Shown: positions 1 through 9,575 of the stretch, piece after piece
Layout of the letters: each line of letters begins with the position of its first letter
How positions within the stretch are numbered: the stretch's first letter is position 1
Source: Thiosulfatihalobacter marinus
GTDB taxonomy: Bacteria; Pseudomonadota; Alphaproteobacteria; Rhodobacterales; Rhodobacteraceae
Length of the DNA: 32,891 nt
NCBI RefSeq assembly: GCF_016019955.1
Contig: NZ_JAECRZ010000022.1
Span: forward strand, 1-32,891
Reading direction: 5' to 3'
Notes under the pieces: model-generated
Seen by the model: the letters and a program-made list of their open reading frames with translations, nothing else
Database searches by the model: none
What the model was told of the DNA's origin: nothing
Made by a program: the position numbers and the translations under genes

Positions 1-77
1 CGTTTCGCCATCTCGTATCCCTCCAAAAAGTTCGGGATACACCTTAGCTAACTGTCCGGATTTCCGGGACCACTTCA
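1..77 (-). mobile_element. 5' end of an IS3-like insertion sequence, reading out of the window
   Basis: Bases 1-80 are the exact reverse complement of 32812-32891. Read on the minus strand, the element begins TGAAGTGGTCCCGG at 77, carries a ribosome binding site (GGAGGG) and starts a reading frame ATGGCGAAACG (Met-Ala-Lys-Arg) at position 11. A short leader followed by a transposase frame starting MAKR, with a TG terminus, fits OrfA of IS3-family elements. The family is inferred from the terminus and leader only, because the body of the element is outside the window. Its insertion removed the front of the neighbouring restriction gene. Confidence 0.75.
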
Positions 78-80
78 GTT

Positions 81-1299
81 TAAGCGAGTGTGGCCAATTG
101 GTGAAAACAAAGACGTTCTTGAGAAGCGATGGGAAAGGCTGTGCCAAACAAAGGTTGAGCAGCGGAAGACGCACTTTAAGGAAAGCCGCGATAGGAAGAT
201 TGCTCGGCAATATGATAACTTTGCGGGAAAACCCCTTGATAAATTATCTGACCTGACGGGGAAGGCTCCTGCGCCAGTGGTTGAGCATTATTGCTATCGC
301 TCGTTCGACCGGCAGTATGCCTTTATTGACAATCGTCTTGGGGATTATCTGCGCCCGCCCTTGGTCAATGTTCGCGGCGAAAAGAATCTGTTCTTCGCTG
401 CCTTGATGACGAAGATGTTGGGGGTAGGAGCCGCGATGGTGGCGACACCCGACCTACCTGACCTAGATGTTTTCTGTGGGCGCGGCGGCAAGGACGTGAT
501 CCCTCTCTACCGGGACGCCGCCGCAACTGAAGCGAACGTGACCGCTGGTCTGCTCGATGCCCTTGGCGCGGAATACGGCACCACTCCGGATGCCGAAGAC
601 CTCGCGGCCTATGTCTATGCCCTGCTGGGCGGGCAGTCCTATACCCGGCGGTTCTGGAACGAGCTTGAAACCCCCGGCCCGCGCGTCCCGCTGACCAAGG
701 ACGGCAAGACCTTTGTCGAGGCGGCGGCGCTGGGCCGCAAGCTGATCTGGCTGCACACCTATGCTGAACGGTTCCGAGGCACGGATCGCGGCGATGAGGT
801 GCCGCAGGGTAAGGCCACCACGATAAAGGGCGTGTCTGCCGATCCAGCGCATTACCCGGTCGAGTATGCCTATGACGAAGCTAAGCGCGAGATCGTCGTG
901 GGGGATGGCCGGTTCGGCCCCGTGTCGCCACAGGTCTGGGAGTTCGAGGTATCGGGCTTGAAGGTCGTGCAGTCGTGGCTGGGCTACCGGATGAAGAAGC
1001 GGGCGGGCAAGAAATCCTCGCCGCTCGATGAAATCCGCCCCGAACGCTGGACCGCGCGAATGAGCGACGAATTGCTGGAACTGCTCTGGGTGCTGGAAGC
1101 GACCCTTGCGATGGAGCCGGAGCTTGAAAAGGTGCTCGACAAGGTCGTGGCCGGTGCCTGTTTCGCCGCCGCCGATTTGCCCACGCCTGCGCCCGAGGAA
1201 CGTAAGGCCCCGGGTAAGGCAGTCGTGGCCGGGGACCAATTGGATATGTTCGCGGACGATGACGACGGGGGCGAAGACGATGACGGCGACGACGATTGA
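81..1299 (+). pseudogene. Type ISP restriction-modification enzyme, C-terminal remnant (5' end removed by IS)
   Basis: This is the C-terminal part, about 405 residues, of a single-polypeptide type ISP restriction-modification enzyme; LlaBIII, the model, is about 1,580 residues. Recognisable stretches are RVWPIGENK, YRSFDRQYAFIDNRLGDYL, GRGGKDVIPLYRDA, LGRKLIWLHTYAERF and VSGLKVVQSWLGYR, which fit the C-terminal target-recognition domain. The helicase, nuclease and methyltransferase domains are missing. The frame is open through the IS junction at about 78-80, and the only early start is a GTG at 88, so the gene was cut by the insertion rather than being a short gene. The C-terminus ends in a run of about 14 mostly Asp/Glu residues. 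Base composition changes at about 460-480: the first 400 bp are clearly AT-richer than the rest. Loss of activity is inferred; the recognition domain alone is not expected to work. Confidence 0.8.
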
Positions 1300-1307
1300 C
1301 CCTAGGA

Positions 1308-1330
1308 CAGGCCCGACCGGGCCTGATTTT
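1308..1330 (+). terminator. Intrinsic terminator after the ISP remnant
   Basis: Arms CAGGCCCG (1308-1315) and CGGGCCTG (1318-1325) pair perfectly and are followed by ATTTT. It lies 8 bp after the stop codon at 1299. The T tract is short, so strength is uncertain. Confidence 0.6.
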
Positions 1331-1472
1331 CCCGCTGCATTGGCCACTGCTGGGATTTTTGTTTGATTCTCGTGGCTTGCCCGTTCGGCTCCGCCGTGGC
1401 GGATCGGTCTGAGGATATGCGTCGAGCCTTACGCGCGCCTTACTTTTCCGCCTTACGCGAGAATTTTAGGGA

Positions 1473-1510
1473 ATAAAAAAGCCCTCTAAGGCATTGACCT
1501 TAAAGGGCTT
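1473..1510 (-). terminator. Intrinsic terminator of tRNA-Asn
   Basis: On the minus strand, 4 bases after the tRNA CCA end, AAGCCCT-TAAGG pairs with CCTTA-AGGGCTT (one mismatch, 6-base loop at 1492-1497) and is followed by a run of six T. Confidence 0.85.
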
Positions 1511-1514
1511 ATTT

Positions 1515-1589
1515 TGGCTCCGGCGGTAGGGATCGAACCTACGACCAATTGATTAACAGTCAACTGCTCTACCGCTGAGCTACGCCGGA
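1515..1589 (-). tRNA. tRNA-Asn (anticodon GTT)
   Basis: The gene is a 75-nt cloverleaf with acceptor stem TCCGGCG/CGCCGGA, D-arm GCTCAGCGGTAGAGC, anticodon loop CTGTTAA with GTT, T-arm GTAGGTTCGATCCCTAC, discriminator G and an encoded CCA (1515-1517). A good terminator follows directly. Confidence 0.96.
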
Positions 1590-1644
1590 ATGTGGGGCGT
1601 GATATAGCTTTGGTTTCTGGATACGTCCAGAGGGAGAAGGCAGA

Positions 1645-1667
1645 TTTTTTGGCTTTTGGCCAAAAAA
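1645..1667. terminator. Bidirectional terminator downstream of the MBL-fold gene
   Basis: The sequence TTTTTTGGC - TTTTG - GCCAAAAAA is a short GC stem flanked by T and A tracts, so it can end transcription in either direction. It lies 2 bp beyond the stop codon of the minus-strand hydrolase gene (stop at 1670-1672). Confidence 0.65.
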
Positions 1668-1669
1668 AG

Positions 1670-2584
1670 TCAAAGCCGTTCAAAGCGTGCGTCCGAGTGC
1701 AGCTCCGATAAAGCGCGCACTTCTTTTTTTACTGTCAAATCAACCAGATGCGCAAAGACGTTGCGAGTGGCGGCGCCGATCAGGGCGGGAGGGGTTTCCT
1801 TGTAGATGAGGGTTGCGAGGTCAAAAGCGCGGGCGGGGCCGGTAGCGAGGGCTGCGAGAATTTCGCGCTCGCGCGTCTTGCGGTGACGCATCAGCCATTC
1901 AAGCCGTGCGCGCGGCGCTGTGATGGGGGCCCCGTGTCCAGCGTGGAACACGCGCCAGTCGCGCGCAGCCAATTTGTGACACGATGCCATGAAATCGGTC
2001 AGGTCGCCGTCGGGCGGTGATACAAGCGAGCTGGCCCAGCCCATGACGTGATCCCCGACAAAGCAGGCGTCCTCCCAGGCAAAGGCGAGGTGATTGCCGA
2101 AATGGCCTGGCGTGTGGATCGCTTCTAGCGCCCAGCCGTCACCACAGACAGTATCGCCCTCTGCCAGCGTTCTGTCCGGGGTGAAATGCTGGTCGACGCC
2201 TTCCCCACCACCGGCCAGCCCCTTGCCGGCCAGTTCCCGCATGACGGCGCTGCGCCCGGCTTCAGCGCCACCGAAAGCCAGGATTGGCGCACCGGTTTCG
2301 CGCGACAGACGCGCGGCGAGGGGGGAGTGATCGACATGCGCATGGGTGACGAAAATGTGGGTAAGGACCTGTCCCTTGTCGAGCGCGGACAGGATGGCCC
2401 CAAGGTGTGGTTCCAGATCCGGACCGGGGTCAATTACCGCTATTTGGCGTGTCCCCAGCAGATAGGTATTGGTTCCGCGAAATGTCATCGGGGATGGGTT
2501 TGGGGCCAGGATGCGGCGCAGGCCCGGTTCCAATGTTTCGACCAGGCCGGGAAGCGGATCGAATGCAAGGATTTCGGCGTCCAT
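1670..2584 (-). CDS. MBL-fold metallo-hydrolase (LACTB2-like, with winged-helix C-terminus)
   Basis: The 304-residue protein belongs to the metallo-beta-lactamase superfamily, LACTB2/glyoxalase-II-like branch. The zinc motif HAHVDH is at residues 81-86, followed by HTPGHFGNH, the metal-bridging Asp in FVGDHVMGW, and a late HAGHG. The last about 60 residues, beginning RHRKTREREIL, resemble the BLACT winged-helix domain of this branch. Human LACTB2 cuts single-stranded RNA; the substrate here is unknown. The chosen ATG at 2584 follows GGAAGGAAAG; an upstream in-frame Met adds ten residues but lacks such a site. It is divergent from the histidine kinase gene with only 39 bp between the starts. 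Cytoplasmic; no signal peptide. Confidence 0.88.
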   Translation of the reverse strand: MDAEILAFDPLPGLVETLEPGLRRILAPNPSPMTFRGTNTYLLGTRQIAVIDPGPDLEPHLGAILSALDKGQVLTHIFVTHAHVDHSPLAARLSRETGAPILAFGGAEAGRSAVMRELAGKGLAGGGEGVDQHFTPDRTLAEGDTVCGDGWALEAIHTPGHFGNHLAFAWEDACFVGDHVMGWASSLVSPPDGDLTDFMASCHKLAARDWRVFHAGHGAPITAPRARLEWLMRHRKTREREILAALATGPARAFDLATLIYKETPPALIGAATRNVFAHLVDLTVKKEVRALSELHSDARFERL

Positions 2585-2623
2585 GGGCTTTCCTTCCGTG
2601 GTCTGACGCTGCAAGGTTTAGCC

Positions 2624-3928
2624 ATGATTTTCAAATGGCTCAAACGCTATATGCCTCGCGGGCTTTACGGACGCGCTGCGCTTATTCTGATTTTTCCGGT
2701 TGTGTTTCTGCAACTGGTGGTAAGTGTCGTATTCATCCAACGCCAGTTTGAGGGCGTGACGACCCAGATGACACGGGCCGTGGCGCGGGAAGTGCGGCTG
2801 GTCCTGGACCGCGCCGTCGAGAAAGACTCGGATCCGGACGGGTTGGCTGAGGTGCTGGCATCGTTGCAGATGCGGATCGCCTTTCCCGACGAAATTACAG
2901 GAGAGGATACGCGTCGGTGGTATGATTTCTCGGCGCTGATCGTGAACCGCAACCTGCGCGGACTGATCCCTGAAATACAGGTGGTGCAGCTGGCAGAGAA
3001 CAAGGTTGTGCGGTTGAAGATGAAGTCCGAGGCGGGCCCTGTTCAGATCGAATTCGACCGGGCGCGGGTGTCGGCGACGAACTCGCATCAGCTTTTGGTC
3101 AACATGGTGTTTTTCGGTGCTCTGCTGACTTTGGTGGCCTATCTGTATCTGCGCAATCAGCTCAAGCCGATCACGCGGCTCGCGGCCGCGGCCGAGGCGT
3201 TTGGGCGGGGGCGGCATGTGCCCTATAGTCCTGGTGGCGCTGTTGAGGTGCGCGCCGCTGGCAATGCCTTTGTTGATATGCGGGCGCGAATTGAACGCCA
3301 GATCGAGCAGCGCACGCTGATGTTGTCCGGGGTCAGCCACGATCTGCGCACACCGCTGACGAGGCTCAGGCTGGGCCTTTCGTTGCTGGAGACCGACGAC
3401 CGCGAGCCTCTGCTGCGCGATGTCGAAGAAATGCAGCGGATGCTGGATGCCTTTCTGAGCTTTGCGCGGGGGGCTCACGAGGGAGAGCCAGAAACGGTGA
3501 GACCGAAAGACCTTGTCGAACGAGTGGTTGCGGATTGTGCCCGGGGTGGTCTGAACGTTGTGCTGCATGCCTGCGAAGGGGGCGGCGTGGTGAAATGGCG
3601 CGTGTCGGCGATGCGGCGCGCGCTGGAAAACCTGATTGAAAATGCCGTGCGCTATGGCGGGATGGCGGAAGTTTCGCTGCGTATTACTGAAAAGTCTATT
3701 CGAGTTCGTGTTGAGGATTGTGGCCCGGGCATTGCCCCCCAAGACCGTGAAGAGGCGCTGAAGCCTTTTGCCAGGCTGGATGAGGCGCGTAACCAGAACA
3801 AGGGGCTGGGGGTTGGCCTGGGGTTGTCCATTGCGGCCGATGTGGCGCGCGCCCATGGCGGGGTCTTGCGGCTGGACGAAAGTACCCGTCTGGGTGGGCT
3901 TTGTGCCGATATGGTATTTGCCCGCTGA
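2624..3928 (+). CDS. Membrane sensor histidine kinase, EnvZ-like
   Basis: The 434-residue inner-membrane histidine kinase has TM1 at about residues 16-38, a periplasmic domain of about 125 residues, TM2 at about 162-180 and a HAMP linker. The H-box VSHDLRTPLTRL has its phospho-acceptor His at 239. The N-box LENLIENAVRYG (Asn at 336), the G1 box VEDCGPGIAPQD and the G2 box GLGVGLGLSIA follow. These are typical of the EnvZ/OmpB-type sensors of Rhodobacterales. The frame stays open far upstream, antisense to the MBL gene, but the conserved N-terminus starts at the ATG at 2624 (weak AAGG site). No response regulator is encoded beside it. The next genes, on the same strand after a 139-bp gap, encode an RND efflux pair. 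Signal and partner are unknown. Confidence 0.9.
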   Translation: MIFKWLKRYMPRGLYGRAALILIFPVVFLQLVVSVVFIQRQFEGVTTQMTRAVAREVRLVLDRAVEKDSDPDGLAEVLASLQMRIAFPDEITGEDTRRWYDFSALIVNRNLRGLIPEIQVVQLAENKVVRLKMKSEAGPVQIEFDRARVSATNSHQLLVNMVFFGALLTLVAYLYLRNQLKPITRLAAAAEAFGRGRHVPYSPGGAVEVRAAGNAFVDMRARIERQIEQRTLMLSGVSHDLRTPLTRLRLGLSLLETDDREPLLRDVEEMQRMLDAFLSFARGAHEGEPETVRPKDLVERVVADCARGGLNVVLHACEGGGVVKWRVSAMRRALENLIENAVRYGGMAEVSLRITEKSIRVRVEDCGPGIAPQDREEALKPFARLDEARNQNKGLGVGLGLSIAADVARAHGGVLRLDESTRLGGLCADMVFAR

Positions 3929-4067
3929 CCCTGTTCCCGAAGTTTGCGTGATCTGCCGTGGCAGGGCCTTGTTTCGTTTGTGAAAATCCTTGGGGCGTGA
4001 TTGTATGCACCGGAACCGTTTCGCCTGGCGTCGAGCGCGCGTGGCAAATTTTGATTTGGGGACTGGT

Positions 4068-5198
4068 ATGGGATTTTCTTTCAGAGCAGCGGCGCTTGTG
4101 TTTGGCATGGTACTGGGCGCGCAGGGCGCGGCCTGGGCGCAGGAGGGCGCGGCGCCCAAGGTGACGGTGGCGGCGGCCTATTCCGACGAGATGATCCAGG
4201 ATGTGACATTCATCGGCAAGGGCGAGGCGCGCGACAAGGTGGATATCGTTGCGCGGGTAAGTGGCTTTGTCGAGGAAATCGTGGTTGAAGACGGCCAGTT
4301 TGTGAAAGCCGGAGACCTGCTTTTCCGCATCGAGACGGATACGTACGAGGCGAATCTGGCGGCCAGACAGGCGGATCTGGCGCAGGCGATTGCCAATCGC
4401 GATCTTACCGAGGTGGAATTGGCGCGTAAATCTGAGCTGTTTGAACGTGACGTGGGCACCGAGGCGGATCGGGACGTGGCCTTTGCCAACAATCAGGTCG
4501 CCATTGCCAATGTGAAGATTGCGCAGGCCGCTGTAGAACTGGCGCAGCTGGATCTGAACTATGCCGAAGTGCATGCCCCATTTGATGGACGAATCGGGCG
4601 CTCGGCGGTCAGTGTCGGCGAGTTGGTCGGGCCAAACTCGGCGCCGTTGATCAACCTCGTGCGCGTGGCGCCAATCTATGTGGAATTCTCCTTGACCGAA
4701 AGGCAACTGCTGGAGGTGATGCAGGCGTTCCAGGTAAGTGTTGGTGAGGTGGCCAACAATCCGCAGGCTCCGGATGTGTTCGTGACATTGCCAAATGGCA
4801 CGGAGCTGGATGAAATCGGGCGGGTGGTCTTCGCGGACAACCGTATGGACCCGGCCACCGGGACCATTACGGTGCGCGCTGAATTCGCAAATGAGCGCGG
4901 GCTGATCATCGACGGATCGTTCCTGACCGTGCGCATTCAGGATATCGAGCCGACGACCGTTCTGCTTATCCCGCAGGCGGCGGTGCAGCGCGACCAGCGG
5001 GGCGAATTCGTGCTGGTGGTTGGCCAGCAACGCACGGTGGAGCAGCGTTATGTCAAGCTGGGTCGCCAGGTGGAAACGGCCGTGGTGGTGACAGACGGGA
5101 TGCGCGAAGGCGAGACCGTGATTGTCGAAGGTTTGCAACGGGTGCGGCCGGGTGTGCAGGTGGATGCCGTACTGGCCGGCACGGCGACGGAGGAATAG
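4068..5198 (+). CDS. RND efflux periplasmic adaptor (membrane fusion protein)
   Basis: The 376-residue adaptor links an inner-membrane RND pump to an outer-membrane channel. A signal peptide ends near GAAWAQ-E (residues 1-25). Next come the lipoyl/barrel-sandwich half-motif ([18 protein letters not shown]), a short coiled-coil hairpin rich in Ala, Gln and Leu, the second lipoyl half ([19 protein letters not shown]), the beta-barrel ([13 protein letters not shown]) and the membrane-proximal domain. The ATG at 4068 is preceded by GGGGA and starts directly with the signal peptide; an in-frame ATG at 3990 would put 26 charged residues before it. The permease gene follows after 4 bp, so the two form an operon. 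No TolC-like gene or TetR regulator is in the window. The substrate cannot be inferred. Confidence 0.92.
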   Translation: MGFSFRAAALVFGMVLGAQGAAWAQEGAAPKVTVAAAYSDEMIQDVTFIGKGEARDKVDIVARVSGFVEEIVVEDGQFVKAGDLLFRIETDTYEANLAARQADLAQAIANRDLTEVELARKSELFERDVGTEADRDVAFANNQVAIANVKIAQAAVELAQLDLNYAEVHAPFDGRIGRSAVSVGELVGPNSAPLINLVRVAPIYVEFSLTERQLLEVMQAFQVSVGEVANNPQAPDVFVTLPNGTELDEIGRVVFADNRMDPATGTITVRAEFANERGLIIDGSFLTVRIQDIEPTTVLLIPQAAVQRDQRGEFVLVVGQQRTVEQRYVKLGRQVETAVVVTDGMREGETVIVEGLQRVRPGVQVDAVLAGTATEE

Positions 5199-5202
5199 AG
5201 CG

Positions 5203-8200
5203 GTGTTCTCGTCGATTTTCATCGCCCGCCCCAAGACATCCTTTGTCATTTCGATCGTTTTGACCATCATGGGCGTCATCGGCTACCTTACGTTGCCGGT
5301 AGAGCAATTTCCGGACATCACCCCGCCGGTCGTGACCGTTTCCGCCAATTATACCGGTGCGAATTCGGAAACCGTGGAAAACACGGTGGCCGCGCCGATC
5401 GAAGCGCAGGTCAATGGGGTGGATGACATGATCTACATGTCATCGGACAGTACCGACACGGGATCATATGGCCTGTCTGTCACATTCGAGGTGGGAACCG
5501 ATCCCGACATAGCCTCGGTAAACGTGCAGAACCGGGTGGCGCAATCGCTGGCCAGTTTGCCGACCGAGGTGACAAGCCTTGGGGTGGTGACGCAGAAATC
5601 TTCTTCGAACATGCTGTTGATCATCACGCTGTCATCGCCCGAGGGCACATATGACGAGCTGTTCCTGTCCAACTATGCCACCATCAACCTCAGGGATGCG
5701 CTGGCGCGGGTGCAGGGCGTTGGCAAGGCCGATGTCATGACCAATTTCGAATATTCCATGCGGATGTGGATGGATCCGAACCGCATGGCCGGGCTTGGGC
5801 TGACCCCGGCGGATCTGATTGCGGCGATACGGGAACAGAACCTGGAGGTTTCGGCCGGGCAGGTGGGGACGCCACCGATTCCGAGCGGGCAGCAATTCCA
5901 GTACACGATCAAATCCAAGGGTCGCCTTGCGACGGTGGAAGAGTTCGAAAGTATCGTGCTTCGCACCGGTGATGCGGGCAGTATCGTGCGGATGCGGGAC
6001 GTGGCGCGCGTGGAACTGGGGGCGAATTATTACAACGCGTCGGGCCGATTCAAGGGAAACCCGGCCACTGTTCTGGCGGTATATCAGGCGCCGGGCGCCA
6101 ACGCGCTGGCCGTGGCGGAAGGCGTCAAATCCGAATTGGCACGCCTGGCCACATCCTTTCCCGATGATGTGGTCTATGATGTGCCATTCGATTCCACTTT
6201 GTTCGTGAAGCAATCGCTGAGCGACGTGATCGTCACGCTGATGCAGACGTTCACGTTGGTGATTGCCGTTGTTTTCATCTTTCTTGGCAGCGTGCGGGCG
6301 ACGATCATTCCCGCCGTGGCGATCCCTGTTTCGCTGATCGGGACGTTCGCCTTTCTGCTGCTGTTTGGCATGTCTTTGAACACGGTGTCGCTGTTTGCGC
6401 TGGTGCTGGCGATCGGGATCGTGGTGGATGACGCCATCGTGGTGGTCGAGAATGTCGAGCGTATCATTGCCGAAGAGGGGCTGAGCCCGCCCGAGGCGAC
6501 ACGCAAGGCGATGGGGCAGATCACCGGCCCGGTGATCGCGACGACGCTGGTGTTGCTGGCGGTGTTTGTGCCCGTCACCTTCATGCCGGGCATCACCGGG
6601 CGGTTGTATTCGCAATTTGCGGTTACGATTTCGACCGCCGTGGTGATTTCATCGATCAACGCGCTGACGCTTTCGCCGGCGTTGTGTTCGCTGGTGCTGA
6701 AGGCGCGCTCGGGGCCGCCCAAGGGCCTTCTGGCGGGTTTCGAGCGTGGCATCGGCGGCTTGCGCGGTGGCTATGTGGGGATCGTGCGCCGCATGGTGCG
6801 TATTCCACTGATCGCGGTGGCCGTTCTTGCCGCCCTGATCATGGGGGGCGGCGGGTTGATGAAGGCGCTGCCGGCCGGGTTCATTCCGCTGGAGGACAAC
6901 GGCTATCTGTTCGTGGATGTGCAATTGCCGGACGCGGCCTCGCTGGAGCGGACCGAAACCGTGACGGCGCGGCTGAACGAGAAGATCCTGGCGGTGCCGG
7001 GTGTGGATGCAAGCGTGGTGGTCAACGGGTTCAGCCTGTTGAGCGGATCGGGTTCGAACGGTGCGATGCTGATTGCGAATCTGGCGCCCTGGGATGACCG
7101 GCAGACCGATGAGCTGAGCGCGGATGGCGTGCTGCGCAATATTCTGACCATTGCCAACCAGGAGATTGCGGCAAGTGTGATTGCGTTCAACCCGCCGCCG
7201 ATTTCGGGGCTGGGTATGAGTGCCGGGGTGGAGATGAAAGTCCAGCAGACCGGCGGCGGCACCGCAGGAGATCTGTCGGCGGCGATCGGATCGCTTGTCT
7301 ATGCAGCCAATCAGCGCCCGGAACTGGCGCAGGCCTATTCGACGTTCCGGGCCAATGTGCCGAAGGTGTTTGTGGACCTTGACCGGGAAAAGGCCAAGTC
7401 GCTGAACGTGGCGGTGTCGGATGTGTTCCTGACCTTGCAGGCGTACATGGGATCATTTTATGTGAATGATTTCAATCTGTTCGGGCGGGTTTACCGAGTG
7501 ATGATCCAGGCCGATGGCAGCTATCGCGACAAGGTAGAGGATATCGGCGCGCTTTATGTGCGTTCGCAGACCGGTGACATGGTCCCGCTGGGCACGATGA
7601 TCACGGTACGCAACGAACTGGGTCCGGTGGCGCTGAACCGCTACAACATGTTCCGCGCGGCGACGGTGACGGCGGTCCCGGCAGAGGGGCTTTCGACCGG
7701 CAATGCCATCGAGGTGCTGGAGGAGGTTGCGGCAACGGCGCTGCCACCGGGCTATTCCTTTGAATGGACCGGAACGGCGCAACAGCAACAGGCCGCTGGT
7801 GGGCTGGTTGCGTTGATCCTGTTGATGGCGGTGGTGTTCGGCTATTTGTTCCTGGTGGCGCAATATGAAAGCTGGACCATGCCGGTGGGCATTCTGCTGT
7901 CGGTGACGGTGGCGTTGTTCGGGGCGCTGGCGGCGGTGGCTGTCGTTGGCGGGGATGTGAATCTGTATACCCAGATCGGGATGATCATGCTGATCGGTCT
8001 TGCGTCGAAAAACGCGATTCTGATTGTGGAATTCGCGATGGAACGGCGGGCAAGCGGGCTGTCCATTCGCGACGCGGCGGTAGAGGCCGCAACACAGCGA
8101 TTCCGGGCGGTGATGATGACCGCCTTGTCGTTCCTGCTGGGGGTTGTGCCCCTGCTGGTTGCCAGCGGCGCGGGGGCCGCGTCGCAGCGGGCCATCGGGG

Positions 8201-8340
8201 TGGCGGTGTTCGGCGGAATGCTGGCGGCCACGGTGCTGGGCGTGATCATCGTGCCGATCCTGTATGTGCTGCTTCAGGGCGCGCGCGAGTGGGTCAAGGG
8301 ATTGGGAAAACCCAATGCGGAAACGGTACAGGAAAGCTGA
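5203..8340 (+). CDS. RND efflux permease, HAE1/AcrB-like
   Basis: The 1045-residue resistance-nodulation-division transporter has the full AcrB-type length. It opens with the TM1 signature [15 protein letters not shown] and the PEQFPDI-like [11 protein letters not shown]. Two repeats each hold a large periplasmic loop. The proton-relay pair Asp409-Asp410 lies in [15 protein letters not shown] (TM4), and the relay Lys936 in [15 protein letters not shown] (TM10). The start is a GTG at 5203 with GAGGA seven bases before it; it lies 4 bp after the adaptor stop. It acts as a trimer in the inner membrane with the adaptor above. HAE1-type drug or solvent efflux is the likely role; the substrate is unknown. 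Confidence 0.94.
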   Translation: MFSSIFIARPKTSFVISIVLTIMGVIGYLTLPVEQFPDITPPVVTVSANYTGANSETVENTVAAPIEAQVNGVDDMIYMSSDSTDTGSYGLSVTFEVGTDPDIASVNVQNRVAQSLASLPTEVTSLGVVTQKSSSNMLLIITLSSPEGTYDELFLSNYATINLRDALARVQGVGKADVMTNFEYSMRMWMDPNRMAGLGLTPADLIAAIREQNLEVSAGQVGTPPIPSGQQFQYTIKSKGRLATVEEFESIVLRTGDAGSIVRMRDVARVELGANYYNASGRFKGNPATVLAVYQAPGANALAVAEGVKSELARLATSFPDDVVYDVPFDSTLFVKQSLSDVIVTLMQTFTLVIAVVFIFLGSVRATIIPAVAIPVSLIGTFAFLLLFGMSLNTVSLFALVLAIGIVVDDAIVVVENVERIIAEEGLSPPEATRKAMGQITGPVIATTLVLLAVFVPVTFMPGITGRLYSQFAVTISTAVVISSINALTLSPALCSLVLKARSGPPKGLLAGFERGIGGLRGGYVGIVRRMVRIPLIAVAVLAALIMGGGGLMKALPAGFIPLEDNGYLFVDVQLPDAASLERTETVTARLNEKILAVPGVDASVVVNGFSLLSGSGSNGAMLIANLAPWDDRQTDELSADGVLRNILTIANQEIAASVIAFNPPPISGLGMSAGVEMKVQQTGGGTAGDLSAAIGSLVYAANQRPELAQAYSTFRANVPKVFVDLDREKAKSLNVAVSDVFLTLQAYMGSFYVNDFNLFGRVYRVMIQADGSYRDKVEDIGALYVRSQTGDMVPLGTMITVRNELGPVALNRYNMFRAATVTAVPAEGLSTGNAIEVLEEVAATALPPGYSFEWTGTAQQQQAAGGLVALILLMAVVFGYLFLVAQYESWTMPVGILLSVTVALFGALAAVAVVGGDVNLYTQIGMIMLIGLASKNAILIVEFAMERRASGLSIRDAAVEAATQRFRAVMMTALSFLLGVVPLLVASGAGAASQRAIGVAVFGGMLAATVLGVIIVPILYVLLQGAREWVKGLGKPNAETVQES

Positions 8341-8349
8341 GCGGAGGCT

Positions 8350-8425
8350 TGGTAGGCCCGGCAGGATTCGAACCTGCAACCAAAGCGTTATGAGCGCTCT
8401 GCTCTAACCGTTGAGCTACAGGCCC
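8350..8425 (-). tRNA. tRNA with CAT anticodon, probably tRNA-Ile2 (lysidine type)
   Basis: The gene is a 76-nt cloverleaf with encoded CCA (8350-8352), anticodon loop CTCATAA, T-arm GCAGGTTCGAATCCTGC and acceptor GGGCCTG paired with CGGGCCT. The CAT anticodon could mean elongator Met or Ile2. The short D-loop (AACGGTTAGAGC) and the CGCTCATAACGC arm resemble alphaproteobacterial Ile2 tRNAs, whose C34 is changed to lysidine by TilS. Elongator tRNA-Met remains possible. Confidence 0.9.
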
Positions 8426-8435
8426 GCCTGCGCTT

Positions 8436-8463
8436 TTGCTAACAGAACATGCGGGCGCGTCAA
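8436..8463 (-). promoter_or_regulatory. Possible sigma-70 promoter of the CAU tRNA
   Basis: On the minus strand, TTGACG (8458-8463) and TAGCAA (8436-8441) are spaced by 16 bp and lie just upstream of the tRNA 5' end at 8425. The -35 box is good and the -10 box poor. Confidence 0.4.
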
Positions 8464-8528
8464 GGGATACCGTTGCCCTTGGCGGCGGGATGGTCTAGGG
8501 CCTGCCGCATGCTATTACGGAGTGAGCC

Positions 8529-9575
8529 ATGAGCGACGGCAAGAACGGCATTACCTATGCGGATGCGGGCGTGGATATCGACGCGGGCAACGCGCTGGTT
8601 GAGCGGATCAAGCCTGCCGCCAGGCGCACAACGCGCAGCGGCGTCATGGCTGGGCTGGGCGGTTTTGGCGCGCTGTTCGATCTGAAGGGGGCCGGCTATT
8701 CCGATCCGATCCTGGTGGCGGCCACGGATGGCGTGGGCACCAAGCTGCGCATCGCGATCGACACCGGCAACGTGGACGGCGTGGGCATCGACCTGGTGGC
8801 GATGTGTGTGAACGATCTGGTGTGCCAGGGCGCGGAGCCTTTGTTCTTTCTGGATTATTTCGCGACGGGCAAGCTTGAAACTGAAACCGCGGCGCGGATC
8901 ATCGAGGGCATTGCCGAAGGGTGCTATCAATCGGGTTGCGCATTGATCGGGGGAGAAACCGCCGAGATGCCGGGCATGTACGAAGCCGGAGATTTCGATC
9001 TGGCGGGGTTTGCCGTGGGCGCCATGGAGCGCGGCGCGGATCTGCCCGACGGCGTGGCCGCAGGCGATGTGTTGCTGGGTCTGGCCAGTGACGGCGTGCA
9101 TTCCAACGGCTATTCGCTGGTACGCAAGCTGGTCGCGCTTTCGGGGCTGGGCTGGGACGATGACTGTCCATGGGCGGACGGATCGCTGGGAGCGGCTTTG
9201 CTGGCGCCCACGCGGCTTTACGTCAAACAGGCGCTGGCGGCGGTGCGGGACGGGGGCGTTCATGCGCTGGCCCATATCACCGGCGGCGGGCTGACGGAAA
9301 ACCTGCCGCGCGTGTTGCCCGAGGGATTGGGCGCGGATGTGGACCTGGATGTCTGGGAACTGCCAGATGTGTTCAAGTGGCTGGCGGAAACGGGTGGGAT
9401 GGCCGAAGCCGAGATGCTCAAGACGTTCAACTGTGGTGTCGGCATGATCCTGTCTGTCAGCGCCGACCGGGCCGACGCGTTGCAGGACCTGCTGCGCGCG
9501 GCGGGCGAGACCGTGTACCGGCTTGGCCACGTGACAGAAGGCGCGGGGATGCGCTATTCCGGCCGCCTGTTGTGA
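8529..9575 (+). CDS. purM: Phosphoribosylformylglycinamidine cyclo-ligase (AIR synthetase)
   Basis: PurM closes FGAM to AIR with ATP, the fifth step of purine biosynthesis, in the cytoplasm. The 348-residue length is normal. Visible family motifs are [16 protein letters not shown] at the N-terminus, [14 protein letters not shown], the ATP-site [31 protein letters not shown], and [28 protein letters not shown] and CGVGM follow in the second half. ATG at 8529 follows GGAGTGAG. The stop codon overlaps the GTG start of purN by 4 bp, so the two are translationally coupled, as usual in alphaproteobacteria. Confidence 0.97.
   Translation: MSDGKNGITYADAGVDIDAGNALVERIKPAARRTTRSGVMAGLGGFGALFDLKGAGYSDPILVAATDGVGTKLRIAIDTGNVDGVGIDLVAMCVNDLVCQGAEPLFFLDYFATGKLETETAARIIEGIAEGCYQSGCALIGGETAEMPGMYEAGDFDLAGFAVGAMERGADLPDGVAAGDVLLGLASDGVHSNGYSLVRKLVALSGLGWDDDCPWADGSLGAALLAPTRLYVKQALAAVRDGGVHALAHITGGGLTENLPRVLPEGLGADVDLDVWELPDVFKWLAETGGMAEAEMLKTFNCGVGMILSVSADRADALQDLLRAAGETVYRLGHVTEGAGMRYSGRLL

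Noticed and set aside
463..1347. Minus-strand reading frame of 294 codons over the ISP remnant
   Set aside because: It is a GC-rich antisense shadow; the plus-strand frame has recognisable type ISP motifs.
2186..2623. N-terminal extension of the histidine kinase by 146 codons
   Set aside because: The frame is open, but it runs antisense through the MBL gene. The family N-terminus with its first membrane helix starts at 2624.
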